A DNA stretch of 64,000 nt from NCBI RefSeq assembly GCF_964355755.1, contig NC_092679.1:15058932-15122931 (forward strand), given 5' to 3'. The notes under the pieces are model-generated. The model had not been told where the DNA came from and did no database searches. It saw only the letters and a program-made list of their open reading frames with translations. Source of the DNA: Antedon mediterranea. Lineage: Eukaryota > Echinodermata > Crinoidea > Comatulida > Antedonidae. Shown one piece after another: positions 42,601 through 57,600 of this stretch. The translations under genes and the position numbers were made by a program. How positions within the stretch are numbered: the stretch's first letter is position 1; each line of letters starts with the position of its first letter.

Positions 42601-45600
42601 TCCCCTATTGATTCCAACATAGAAGGAATGTCCGATCAAATACAAACAATTTTCTTCTCATTTTATTTGTCCAATTTATATTACCCTCTTGAGTAAACCC
42701 TTTGTTACCCACTCACAGCATTCCCCAAGGTCTTATTTTTGGTAAGATTATCTAGAACGATTAAAGGGAGGTCCTGACCATTCACTGTTAGGCAATCAAA
42801 TGGTCAAGCGGTTGAATACAACGTTCATTATTTCACTACGAAGCAGTCGGTATTATTCTGAGTTCTACCCGAGGCAGTGTACGGTTCAGATTTCAATATT
42901 CAATCAATTTATGATCTCAAATATCATCATCGTAACAATAATTTTTTCAAGACGATGAATGATGTTAACGCCTGATAACGGATCGGTCACTTTCGTAGCC
43001 ATTGCAATACTCGCACAAGTTCTAATCATGCCTTCAAGTGAATATTGAATTTTAGCCATTTTTAACACTTTTGAAGTACCACATACTATTTTTAGGGCGG
43101 TGTTTTCTTTTCGTCTTTACAGTATTATATTTCAATATATGTGTTTGTATTTTATGTAAATGTATTTAAAAAAAATTGAACGTGCTCTCAAAAACACTTT
43201 AAAACCACTTTACATTCAAATTCAGATTTAGAATGATTTCTATTCTATATAATTTTAATAAACTAAGTATTTTAAAATGTCTGTATAGTTGCAACGTCAT
43301 TTATATTTTCAAGGCCTATTTAAAAAATCCACATAACACGCTAGAACCCCTCCTTTGGAACACTATCTTGTGGAACGAATGCAGGGAAGTATGTTTTGTA
43401 ACACTACAGCCAACCCCTCAAGGAGAATCTTTTCTGGGATTCTCCTTTAGAACCAATGATCTTAATTAAAAAAACTAAGTGTAAATTTACAGTTTACATA
43501 GAAACAGGTCATATAAGAAATGCCATTTAAAGTTATATTAAACTTTATCTATTATTAAGGAAAAAGCTTAAAAATGTTGGGAAAGTTGACGGTGATATAT
43601 TGTTTTAGGCTGATATAAGACAATTTTCAACTTTGTTGGAAATTTACCACATGTAAGAAACAGATGGGTTTCGTCAAGTATGCATAATAATAAAAGAAAT
43701 AGTCAATAACCTCAAGATCGTAATAGGTTGTTAACTACTATAATCATAGTATAAAAAATTAACAATTGCAAAACATTTCATTCATGACAGTATTAAGATG
43801 ATCTATTGGGTTGTAATCACGGATTACGTTGTCGGTGACCATCAAACGACAAACTTGACCCGTCTGCCTTGTTCCCGACAAAAACCGACTGGCAATAGGA
43901 AAGAAGGATTGATTCTAAAGTTGCAGATTTTCTTTGCAGTTTGTTTTGTTGTGTTTAGCAGGCTAGGAGATGTCCTTGTTTAGGACTTATCAGAACTTAT
44001 CCCAGGGATCAAAAGCAGCAGAAACTATGGATGTGTGAATCGTGATGGACAATAGGAAACAATAGTTAGATACGTTGAATTGTTTGTGACCTAGTTATTA
44101 ACCGCAGTTTCTTATTTCGGCCAATAAACTTGTAATCTTCATGTCGTGCATAGGTTACGGACGGACGTTGAATACGTGCGGCCGATCATTAGCCACAGAC
44201 GACCGCCGTGTTTTGGTGGTCAATATCGAGGCCATGAATCATCGACATGTATAATTACATCATTTATTTTAATTTAATCTTATTGATACATTTTTAAGTG
44301 TTTTTATTCACTTCAGATTCGTCATTGCTAGTACATTTTTCATCATCATTCTTTCGCAATCAACATCATCATTTTGTCATAGTTGACGTCATCTCGAATC
44401 AAAACCTTTTTTTTTAAAATGCCATCAAAGAATGGAATAAGTTATTAATTAATAATAAAGAATCTTAAACTATTTTTTGTTTAAAAAATCAATTAAAAAA
44501 TTGAATTTAGATTTTTTGCTTTGTTATTTTTGCTTTCTTGACTTTTTAATCTTCCAACGGACCCCGTTGGAAAAAAGTTTGTTGAGGACTTTTATAAGTT
44601 ATCCTTGGCTATATTTTGATAATGTTTTTGATGTTTCTTTCTGTGTCCTGTATATAATATTATTTATTTGTATTTTTCCATATTAAAAATATTAAAACAG
44701 CAGCAAAGATGCTGAATAAAGTTTTCATTTACATGCTTATTTTTAATATGTTAGCGATGCACCACAGTATTATTTAGTAACAGTAGGTAGGCCCAAAGTT
44801 GATTTTGTAATTCATATAAAAACCTGTTTGCTGCCACCATTTAATTATTTAGTAAGCCAGTGTGTTTCTGACACATAAATAGAGCGGCCAATAGAATAGC
44901 TATTATTTGCCGTTATGCCTGCTTTATGCAATAAGATTTGTTGGCAAATGAATGTTTTTAAATTTTGCTAAGACATTTTTTATGAATATTTAAGACAGAC
45001 TGTATTTAAAGATTAATTCGAGGTATGTCATGATTGTGCATTTCTGGAGCATCTAAATATCCCTTATTTAAAAAATTAACAAAACAAAATGTTTGCAATG
45101 TTTTTATTATGTAGAAAATAAATAAACATAAATACATTTATTTAAAAATTACAAAGCATAATAAATGTTTACAAAATATTTTACTTATTATATTTAAAAT
45201 AATATAGACTTAATTAAGATAAAATTCCATGATAAAAGCATCCTTAAAATATGACTTTACACATGACGGTACTTATATCATGGATCTATTCATTTATAGG
45301 TCCAGCTTATATATTAAATTATTAAATGCAAAATTTTTCAAAATCATGGGACACTAGGGTACCCATAAGTGTGAATTAGTACAAAACCTAAATATGGTAT
45401 AATATTTAACAAAAATTGATTAAACTGATATTTTATAATTAGATTCTACTTCACCTAGATTTTTCCATCAGAAGTCCAGTAGACACTGTCTGGAAAATAG
45501 AAACAGCGTAGGAACAATGGTATATATTCCCTTGGGAGCCAGTGGGAAGCACGTCAACCATAGGGATCTGTTAAATTCCAGAGAATTCCACATGTATACT

Positions 45601-48600
45601 TAGTGGAGATATTCCACCGGGAAGTTTTGTGAAAGACACGCAGCAAAGGCAGCTCACGGTAATCACAACGGGAAAACATGGAAACGAGTTGTCTAATGAT
45701 TGGCATGTGGTTTGATAAAAAACTGACCATAGTTTTTGTATTGATTTTACATGACAGTGAATTATTAGAAAACCATACTTTGTAGTTATTGTTAGGTTTA
45801 ACTTCCTTCCTTCTTTGAAACTATACCTACCTATATGTATATTGGGTTTTTTTATAAGTTAAAAAATATATATATAAAGAAAATTAATAAGCAGTTTATT
45901 AATTGTACAACAAATTGTTACAAAAATTCTTACCATCTAATAGTACATTTAATCATTGAAATGGGAAGAAATAATGCACATCATGTGATTCGAAATCAAC
46001 CAATGAAATAGCGAGGATGAGCATGTAATGTATAGTTATGCCTATTTAACTTTAACTATTCCACGGCTAGTCTCTTTCAAACCCTCAACCTCTCCACAAC
46101 CCAATATCTACTTTCATGTTAGTTGTGTTAATTCTATCCTGGTGAATATGACTGCCGTTTGCAACACGCATTTTCCAAAACCGGGATAATTTAACATTTA
46201 TTCATTTCTATCAACGGTACAATGATAAAAATATAATATAAAAATATATTATACAAAAAATTAGGGTCATGTGCAAAAATATTCAGTTATAAAGAAGTGT
46301 ATTTCATGTTTATCAACTTTTTAGTGGAAGTTTTCATCTCTGTCAGTTGATTTAAAATTTAAAAAAAAAAAATATTTGTGACATAGAGTACGCATCCATG
46401 TTTTGCTAGGCTGGTTCATACACAGGTGTGAATTGCTTTGTCCAGCTACATTTGACATGCCCTCATCCTTAGCCCATGTCCAAATACTGGACACTTAAAA
46501 CTATTGTTAGCATGTTTGGCCTCCCCTTTGCCTTTGTTTGTCTCACAATAAGTAGGAGGCATACAAGAACAGTATGCTAATATTTTACAGCCACACACAA
46601 ATCTGGTGTGAAAGATTGTTTACCAAAACTTGCCTAATTATGTCATTACTTACAGATAGTAAACTGTTGTCAGCCGTCAATCATGAAAGTTTTTGTTTTC
46701 ATAAACAAACAAAATGGCTGTTCTGTTTAAAATATATGTGATTTTCCCCTTTGTACTTTTTTAACAGCCATTGATTTAATCCTACCAAAAGATGAGACTT
46801 ATATCAACTAGTAACATGTATTTTTTAATATTGAAATCGTTAAGCCCTGGTCATATTAGACTATTACAGGTTGTTTTTTTTTCACACACCAGTCAGAGCC
46901 ATGTGGGGTACAAAATATTAAAAAGAACTTTTAAAGTGCAATAGAACTATACTGTGATATGCAATTAACCAATCAAATGGTAACGATACTCTTAGGTGTG
47001 TTATAAAAACTAGATTGTAGCAGAGCAAGTAAGCCAGACACAAATAGATAAAGTCTACTGAGCAGCCTTAGCCGTCCCATGTAGTTTCAAGTGAGTGTAA
47101 CTACTATACAAAGCTAGGCCCACCATATGTCATAGAACAGAAGTACTTCAAAATACCAATGTAATATAACCAGGCCTACGAACAAAAACATGAAACAAAA
47201 CTAGGATTATACTTGTCTCACTAAATTGCAAGATTTTCTTTTCAGATTTGGAAGATTTTGCAAGTAATTATGAATAAGAATGTTTATTAAGTAACTGATT
47301 ATGTTGACGACACTTAAGACACGTAGTAAGGATGGTAAAAGATTAATACAAGTATTTCGGATGAATGGCTCAATATTTTAGGTCGTACAGCCGGTTAGTT
47401 GTATTCAGCGCATTTTTATTTAGAAAATTGAAATAAAAAAGGATTGAATTAATTTCTTTATTTATTTGTATTTATTTGTCATGCCATCTCTTTATTTTGA
47501 GGTACATGTTAGCTTTACTTGTTTATTTATTCTTTATACTGTGACTGTTTTTTCCTTTTCTGATTTTTGCTATAAATCTATTTTACCTTTTATTTAAAAA
47601 AAAATGTATTTATTTTCAAGATAATTGATAAAAGATTCTCAAAGTAAAGGTCTCAACACTATTTACGTACTAAAAGTTTATTTTGTTGTTAATATTAAAG
47701 GTTGTACTAAAGTAAAGGACTTTATTGTAATGTATTGTACCTTAATCTATGACAAGATCAAATGATAATATGAATTGAAATTCCTGAAATTTAAAAATCA
47801 CAATACATACATGGCAGCTATCAATCACTTCGTTTTACTTTATTAATTATCTTAAGGTTTAATTGAAGTTTGTTTTTTCCTATTTAGTCTTCTCTAATCT
47901 TATCAACACCTTTAATCTAATCTTATCAACACCTTTATTTTACAGTCTAAATCCCTTAATATTCCTGATCAATTAAGTATGTAATTAATTAATGCTACTA
48001 AATAGGAGACTCATCGTTTGGCCATCATAGAATGTTAATCCTGATTTTCTAGCCACTTGTCATTCTTTGTAAACCCTGGCTGAGAGGTACTTTGAAACCC
48101 TTTAGAGCGTAGATAAGATGGCCTAGGCAGCTTGAAGATACAGTACATTATATGTACACTGGCAGAATAGAGAGCCCTTGGTAGAAGAGTGTTTCAAATG
48201 AAAGCTAGTACTTAGGAGTACAGAATAGAATGATACAAGCGCTTGGCAAGGATAATTCAAGTGCCCATTGCTTTTACTTCAGTTACCTTCAGAATGATTT
48301 CTTGTGCTGTGGCGTTAATGGTTTTTAAAATTAACATGTTGATTCTATTGTCCATCGCCCAATTTTCCCAATTATGAGCTGACGAGTTAAGATGGAGTCG
48401 TAATGAACAAAACAAAGAGAATATAAAACTTGTATATGGTAGGCTTTTAGTGCTTACATGAATTTAAAGTTAATAATAAAACTGTTTTGTATATTCCACC
48501 ATTCTTTGATGGCTACCAGTGTTGTTTATCAGTAAGGAAAACTTGCCAATAACAAATATTACATAACATTGATTAAGGTTCAAAGGATCTAATAATTAAA

Positions 48601-51600
48601 TAACGACAATCTAGAAATAAATTGTTAAAAAATTATTGAGTCGAGTTGAACGCTTATAGCAGAAGCACCGCAATCCAAATTCAGTGTATCTGTCTCATGT
48701 AAAGAACCCAGTGCATGTTTCGAAATAGTAGGCGGTTACCCCTGTGTACCGGTCCATCTGTGCCCCTGTCGTGTTGTCCACACCTGTACGCATTTCAGCC
48801 CAGTTTGACTGCTAGAGACAGATTATCTCCCCACCCTCCACAAGTTTGTCGAATTTACGAAGCAGGATGACGACTTGAACAAATGATTTACATTTATTTG
48901 CTAGGTCATTTGAAAACTTCCTATCTTCACTTTTATTGTGCAAATAAACATCATCAAAATTGTGGTCAAATAGGCAAACTTGCATGTAATATCACCTAAG
49001 ATATATCATCATATAAATCACCTGAATATAAAATGTATTATTTTACTAATTAGCATATTTGTTTACATTGTTGTAATTGCCTAGGTAAACATTTGATATA
49101 GATACTGTCAATCAGCTTACTATTAACCTGTCAGTCACAGACTATTCTATTAATTGAATCTCTTGGATTAAAACAGCCTTGTATATACTAGATACCGGTC
49201 CTGCCTTTCTGTCGATTTAAGCACGGTTCTCATACGTGGCCTTCTCAGTATACTAACCAAATATTTTAATTTACCACTTGATAGGGTGTTCTATTCTTCC
49301 TTAACATCCCCATTCAAAATAGTTTATTTGCCTGCTACTTTGGAGTATTGTTAGGTAGTAAGTGTTGTTTTTAGTTAATTCCAGTTGCAAAAATAATCTG
49401 AAGTTTTTGGGTTTATTTTGTGTGTGTTGTATAGTTGTAAATGTACTTTGCATAAATTTATATTATATATATTTTAACTAAAATAAATGGTATAGGAAAG
49501 GGAGTTTAAAAACTAAACTAATTGGAGTGATCTGAGATTCAAACTTGCATTCTTATACTAATAGAATTTATAGGTAGTTTAGAAAATAGAAAAATAGTAA
49601 TAATTAAAAGAAAAAAAACTTATTTGTTCCTCTACTGTTTTTTTTAAAGGCAATCTCTAACCAGAAAAAGGTTGTTTTGACAGAGAGGTTGGAAAATCTA
49701 AAAAGAATGGTTGCCTTTTACATTCATTTTTTCCCCATATTTCTTCACCTTGGTGGTTTCATTGTTATATTTTTGTTCTTTTACGGGTTTATTAGGTTGC
49801 CCATCGGGACACACCATTGAACCTTGGGCAACTGAATCTGCAAGCACTGCCTCTCCTCCTCACCCTTGTATTTAAAAAAAAAAACATTTGAAGGTAAACC
49901 GATTAGCAATAACTATTAAACTTCAAGAAATATGATTTTTAATCCCGATTACTACGAATATGAACTTAGGATTTTGAAAGGAAGAATATTAATCCAACAA
50001 CTAAAATCTTGTGGATTAAAGAGAATAAAGACATTTAAAATATTAATATTTTTACACCAGCTCAGCTAGGCTTAGATTATTAAATTCATTGTTGATATTT
50101 AAAAAAGCTTCCAAATTATAACACTGTCAGTGTTAAGATTGTGATTTAGTTTTTTACTTACTAATATTTTATATAAGATTGAGAAACAGCTGAACCACTG
50201 ATACTCACATCATTGTCATTTTTTGAGTAATTTGCTTTTGGAATAATGAATAAATATAATAAGATATAGAATCTGTAATATAGATTATGTAAACATAGTA
50301 TTATATGAATTAGAATTTATTTAATTATTTTATAATTTTTACAAAAATGTCCTAGTAATATAGTTAACTTAATTTGCATGCACTATATCTCATAAAATGT
50401 CACCCTCTGGTGTTTGTGTTGATCATTAACCCTTACATTACATAAAAAAACTATTAAACCTTAAATTAGTAAATATTACATTATTCGAATATATTTAAAT
50501 TAGGTTAGTTGCGTTGGCAGCATTGTATACAAAATAATTCCTCCTGATATCAAATCACAATTTAGAGTATGTTATCGCAAACGTTGCTAGGTAGTTGAGG
50601 GAAACTTTTCGACAGTCTGTAAAAGATATAGAAAAAGGATAAATAAAGGAGAGATAGGGAGTAATATTTGGTAGACAACCTGGCTGACATGGTCAGATAG
50701 AACCACGAAAATATGTCACTACAAATATTAGGTATTCAAATGCAGACCTTAATTTTGCCGTTGAATGACGTTTGTACTGATTTTTGTATATTGTGTAACT
50801 TTTTAATTTATTGTTAATAATGTATTTATATAGCGTAAATTCAATATGTTAAAATGATGCTTTTATTGAAGCTGTTGACTCGGGTAGGGCACGTGTATAT
50901 GAACAACAATGGATGTATTGTTTTTAAGATAGTTAGCGTGCACTGCTAATCATGATAAGACTGCTTTTCTGTCTCTACCGTGAACCTGTATACAGGGCGG
51001 AGCCACGATTTTGTAAACAGAGGAGCGCTAACATATAAATATGTAGTCTGTCAACATAGGTATAAGAAATAAGTTCATAATTTCATTTTATCTTTCAAAA
51101 GGGTGAAGCATGTACCCCAAGCAATACCCCTTCCACAGGATCTGCCTGTGCTAACCCAATAGCCACTGTTCCTTTCTGTGAGCTTGTAAACATTTATAAG
51201 ATCTGACACTAGCCTAAATTGATAAGTTGAACGAACATGTTTTACTTCTTTCTTAGTTTGAAAAACTTTTCTTTGATAGAGATTTTATAGCATTTTAAAT
51301 AAATCTATAAGTTTTAGTTAACTTGTAAAATTCAATACATCCATACATCAAACCATATAAAAAGAAAATCACTATTGTGCGCTACAAAATTTGCGGATAC
51401 AGAATTCACCCAAACTATCTATACTGCTAATTATAAATCACATCTGACTGTGGCCATGGTCTCTTGTCTTGGAGATATTAAACGCAGTGTGGAATGTTAA
51501 GAGAAGGTGATTGCAATGTTTTAAAATGGATTATACGCGATCAGATATATTGTATGGCGTGTAATTTGTGGATTAAATTGATTTAAGGGGATAAAAAGGA

Positions 51601-54600
51601 AGGATTATGTAGTTGTAAACTTACATTGTTTTTATTTATGATTTTTAAACTTTATGATATATTGTGTTATTGCCAACTTATAACTTGTTTTTAGTAGTGT
51701 CTTAATAGAATGCTATGGGAAAGCCCCAAACAGTCTTTAGAAAAGATAATTCAATTTTTTTTTTTATTTGAGATATTTTAACATTTTTATTTTATGATAA
51801 GCACAATAATTAAAAAGTTGAAAATCTTATTTATCAAAAAAAACACCTTTATTTGTATTGAGTGATATTGAGCATTGTGCCCATAGTATATTATTGTAGT
51901 CTCAAAGTAGATTTATATTGTTTTGTTTTTGATTTGTACTTGAAGGTACTGTAGGATCTAAGTCTACAATATCAATTGATTTGTACACAGTATCATGTCT
52001 AGCGACAATAAACAGCCTGGAGTATATGTGTCTGCAGCTACGGCAACAGACCTATCCATAGACCAAATTGTAGCATCTAATCTCGCTATAAAAAAGCATC
52101 AAGGGGGTCTAACCCTGTTCTACCAATTGGGAAGGGATGTAACCAGTCATTCAAACAGCTGGTTTACAGAAAAGCGTTGAGTGCTGTATAGACTGAGAGC
52201 GTGTGGCGTAGTGTTGAATGTTGGACTTCTGGTTGCAAGATCCAATGCATAGTCATTGCATTGCCTGTGTCCTTAGGCAAAACACATACTTATGTTTTCC
52301 TTGCTCCACCCAGGTGTATAAATGGGTACCTGGTTAAGTCAAAGTACCAACTGCGCTTATTACTATCTGTAACATTGTGGAAGTATGTTTCCATACCTGT
52401 TTGATAAAAATAATAGAGGCAATAATGTGAAAAGCGCCATTTGAACATATGGAATTTGCGCTATGTAAATTAACAAGGCCATATAGATGGCTGCAGTTGC
52501 GTGCTCATTAGTGCTTACCGACCGACCGACCAATCTACCAACTGACCGAAATTACTGAACATGTTTAAAAATGTTGAAATGTTTAAAAACATTTATATTT
52601 TTTTAATTTACACGTGCGTAGCCTATGACTTTTGACGTGCTCGTATAACGTAATTTTGAGTTGAAAAGTAAGTCAAGAAAACAGAAATCGGGCAAAAAGA
52701 GTGCGCAACAACATTTAACGCGCAGTGCGCGCGCAAAAATCTGCGCACTCGTGGCAATTTTGTAAACGTTTAAAATTGCCTGAAACGTACTCTTATTTCA
52801 TCGAAAATATATTTTGAAAATTTAAGCGCGCGTACGCATGCGTTACATGCGCTACGCACGTAATTGTATTGCCATATGATGATTTATGCCCTGAAATTTA
52901 TGAGTACCAAATTTTATTTAATTGTGATTCATGGTTGTGAAGATATGATTACAAACGTGATTTTGTTAAATCGTGCGTAGACCGCGTAATTTTTTATTGC
53001 GCACCGTGAAAACATAACCACATCGATTCCTGGCCATAAGGAATATATTGTGAAAAATTGACTTAGCTAGATTAAACTGATATCAAGATAAGGTCAGAAA
53101 GCGATAAAACGCATAGTGACCGACAGACAGACCGACCGACCGACATAGTGAACTATAGAGTCGCGTCCATGCGACTAAAAATCCTAGGTATTTAGGTGTT
53201 GGGTACTTGTCGTCAGTTTATACGATACTACAGACTGTTTTTTGTCAGCAGACATGATATTGCAGACTGTTTGTTGTCACTAGACATGATACTTTTACGT
53301 GTATCGAGTAATGGAAAGGCAGATGTGTAGGTACTACTGTGTTTACATAACTGACTGACAATCAATATCTGTGACAGGCTTGTGTCTACGATCATCAATA
53401 TTTAATGATAGTAACAATCATTATCTTCCAATTCATACTCGAAAGGTCACGGTTAATTTAAGTGGTGTTACGACTTCTGTATCTCAATCGGTTGTAGACG
53501 AATATGTTGATCGAACCATAGTTATCGGTTAGCCAATATGGCGCTGTCTTGATCATTGGGGTGCCTAGTTCAAGTGGAGCCTAGTGTAGATTAGGGTATG
53601 GAGTCAATATATAATCAATATATGGGATCTTTAGTGGTAGACCAAGAGCATGTTAAATTGGTTTAGCTGAAGTGTGTACTAAGGTATTTTGTAGTAGGTA
53701 CTTTATCTGTAAGTGAAGTGCTACTGAATTACTGTACAATAATATGGGCTCGTAGGAATTTCACTATAATACAGTAGTATGTACATAATCAATTTAAATA
53801 GTTATTTGTTTTAAAGTGAGGTTTTCTTAATTAGACATATATTTATCCATAATCCTTCTAATTGGACAGATATTTTCCCCTAGGTAATTTTACTGTATAC
53901 ATTGAGAATACCAAGTAATTCTCCGGTGGGACTTGAACATACAACCTCCATGTCACAAACCTGTCAAAAATAAAACAACATATTTGGCTAGATACACTAT
54001 TATATGCAATAACAAACATTTAAATTATTATATCCAAAATACTTTTAAAAAATCTTAAAATACTAGAAAAATAATATAAAACTAAACCAGACTAAATATA
54101 TTTTATAGTATTGTAACAGAATATAATATTGCTTCTAATTTAGGTTAAATTTGGACACAATACTTTGGCAAATCCAAATTTCAAAAGAGAATTATATATT
54201 TAAAAGTACAGTATTAAGTTTATAAATGTTGCCCTTATTTATTTATGTATTAACTATTTATTCTTCAGGGGCTGAACTTGATTATTTATGACTATATTGT
54301 AGCTCTTCCCTTGGTATATTATGTTTCAATGTTTATAACTTATTTCTGGATAATATAAGATAGAAAGAAAGTATATTGCAACCTCCCCTCCAATTTTTTT
54401 CCACATTTTGTACCCAGGCCCTCTGAAACTTTGATCATACTGTTAAGCCCATACTGAAACTGACCCTAAAAAAGAATTAATTTGTAGATAAACATAATAT
54501 AAATCTTGACATTTCAAGTGAAAAAGTAATGATCTAATTTTCCAGTTTATTGGTGTTAAGAGTAATATTGTAGTACCTGATTTTGTTTATAAACAAAACT

Positions 54601-57600
54601 TAAGGACGATCAAGTCCCCTCTCAATAGTTTAACCATCCGCTCAAACAAGGTATCTTAAAATTATACGTATTATATTTTAAGTGATTACCATCATTTGTG
54701 TTCCACTTTATTTGTTATTAATCAATTTGTGGCAGATTGTAGCGTTTATATATGCGTCATTCCCGGTACTTGTACGCACTAAAGTACAATTGTGCGTCCC
54801 ATTAACTCCTCTTATATTTGAGGTTTCCAATCTGTTTTATTGTTCTCAACGAGCGTCAACATGTTGCGAGTGTTAACAATATAAAATCAACCGAATGTAT
54901 GGCATCACCAAGGCTGTTTGAAAACATGGCTTGAGTTTGATTTTTAATTTTTATCGAAAGGTGTGCCTATTTAAAATTCAAAGCAATTTGAGACCTTGAG
55001 ATATTCCTCAATTATTTTGATCAGTTTTTTGTTTCGGATAATCATTTGTTTACCTCAAGGTGTGTGATTTGCAAGACCAGCTTGCCTAGCTTGACCAGCT
55101 TGCTTCAAGTGGGCTATACAGTCTATACATACCATGTAACATTTGGGAGGATACACTTTTTTAATTAGAATTAGGAAAGGTGCATTATTAATGTTCTGTA
55201 TAGCACCACAAGCCTCTGTATTGTTATCAATAAATCTGTTATAATCATTGTCAGTGATTTCAATTAATTGGGCCTGCAGAGACCAGGGAAGTATTTAGTA
55301 TACTGCAACAGTAGCAAAATCTGTTTTTAAATTATATAATTCTAGAAGCTTTTTAAAACATTTTTGAGCTTGATTCAATCTAATTTGTTCTTGCACTGTT
55401 ACACTGGGGAGTATAGTTTGATTGTATAGTCAACTCTCCCAAAACTGGACATCATTGGGCTTGCCTACAGTAATACTGTATGTCGGATTCACCATAAATT
55501 CTTTTACCATATTTGGAGTGTGTTTTTAATAGTAAAAACAAATTTGGGAAAGTTTTCATTCACACCATGTCATACTAACCAATAAAGATATATTGTCCAC
55601 CTGAAAAAAACAAATTCATGTTAATGTCATATAATAGTTATTCACTTTGACCAAAAATTGGACTGAAAAAATTTAACCTGGAACAAAATTGACTGCCTGC
55701 CAGCCAATGGGTTTTGATTTTTGTCTTTTTATTATTGAAATAATTATTTTTTGTATTCACCTCACTATTTCACAAATTGTTTTTTACATTTGAAACAAAA
55801 GAAAACCTATATGATACATCAGTATTGTATATTTATAAGAAAACTCTTCAAACACATAATTCAAAATAATTGAAACTGAAAAAAGGTTTTATTTTCCAGA
55901 ATTGAATTTAAATTACATGTAAATTTAATTGATCATGTTTACACTATTTACAACAATTAATCAGTGCAGTTGTGTCAATGTTGTTTGACTATTAACAGTA
56001 TGGTATGTATAGCAAAAGCAACAGCTTGTTACAAATCAAAGGAAATGTTTTGCAACAATAAAGAATAGATTTAATACCTAACAGTAAATTAAATATACAT
56101 TTTTACCTAATGATTTGGAAAGGCGTTTTAGAAATGCTAATGTTATTTTATGTTATGCATACATTATATTATATTTTATGAATGCAATTTATACGGTCTT
56201 ATTCCTGGTGGTATTGATCCAAGTACATAGTTTTCCGATTCTCGTCCCAAAATATGTCCATGTGCGACTTTTATTAATTTATTGTATCTTATATTAGAAG
56301 AAACAACATCTCTTGTCGCGTGCAAGATTTCCCCCCCCCCCCCACCCACAAAACAAGATAACAACAAGAAACCTGTTTGATTAATATACATTTTAAATTG
56401 AAATTGTTTATGGCATGCTGATCTATGTTATATATATATATATTTATCTGTATTTTATTGTTACCGTTTTTGATGTTGTATTATTTTATGTTTCAAACCT
56501 GTATATGGCGGTGTTTATCGCTGTTGGTATTATTTAATGTTTCAAACCTGTATGTGGCGGTATTTATCGCTGTTGGTATTATTTAATATTTCAAACCTGT
56601 ATGTGGCGGTATTTATCGCTGTTGGTATTATTTAATGTTTCAAACCTGTATGTGGCGGTATTTATCGCTGTTGGTATTATTTAATGTTTCAAACCTGTAT
56701 GTGGCGGTATTTATCGCTGTTGGTATTATTTAATGTTTCAAACCTGTATGTGGCGGTATTTATCGCTGTTGGTATTATTTAATGTTTCAAACCTGTATGT
56801 GGCGGTATTTATCGCTGTTGGTATTATTTAATGTTTCAAACCTGTATGTGGCGGTATTTATCGCTGTTGGTATTATTTAATGTTTCAAACCTGTATGTGG
56901 CGGTATTTATCGCTGTTGGTATTATTTAATGTTTCAAACCTGTATGTGGCGGTATTTATCGCTGTTGGTATTATTTAATGTTTCAAACCTGTATGTGGCG
57001 GTATTTATCGCTGTTGGTATTATTTAATGTTTCAAACCTGTTAGTGGCGGTATTTATCGCTGTTGGTATTATTTAATGTTTCAAACCTGTTAGTGACGGT
57101 ATTTATCGCTGTTGGTTTTGATTGAATAAAATAAAATAAAATATAGAAGAAAAAAAACATTTCAGAAAAACTGCTTTCACCTTTTTTTAAAATATAAATA
57201 TTTCAGTAATTTGAAATTAAAAACCTTTTTTTAATTTATATGAAAAAGAGAAATAGGAATTTAGCATTTTAAAAATTGTCATCAAGTTCATGGACCTGTT
57301 CTTCCATGACTGTATTTACGCAGATGCAGTCCAGACTTTTACCATCTTTATGAACCTGTTTCGAAAAAAAATTGCCTAAGTTAAAGCCCCATTCCCTACG
57401 TTTTTTAGATCTAATTTAAGATCACAAACTATATTTAATGTAAAAATAATACTATATGGTCCTATTGCGATAACTTTTTTCGTCTTTAAACGGTTAAAAA
57501 TGTGAAAAATAAGTCGATTCTAATAATTATAGCGGCCCGCTATAAATCCCAAAATGCATTGCGCGCGGATTGATATTTTTGTTTTTCACCTGTAATTCGC

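Noticed and set aside
51995-52180. 61-codon ATG frame before the SINE at 52198
   Set aside because: No recognised domain, no splice or conservation evidence; runs into repeat sequence. Left unannotated.
56491-57120. Regular repeats suggesting a CRISPR array
   Set aside because: Units are head-to-tail with no unique spacers, in an animal intron: a minisatellite.
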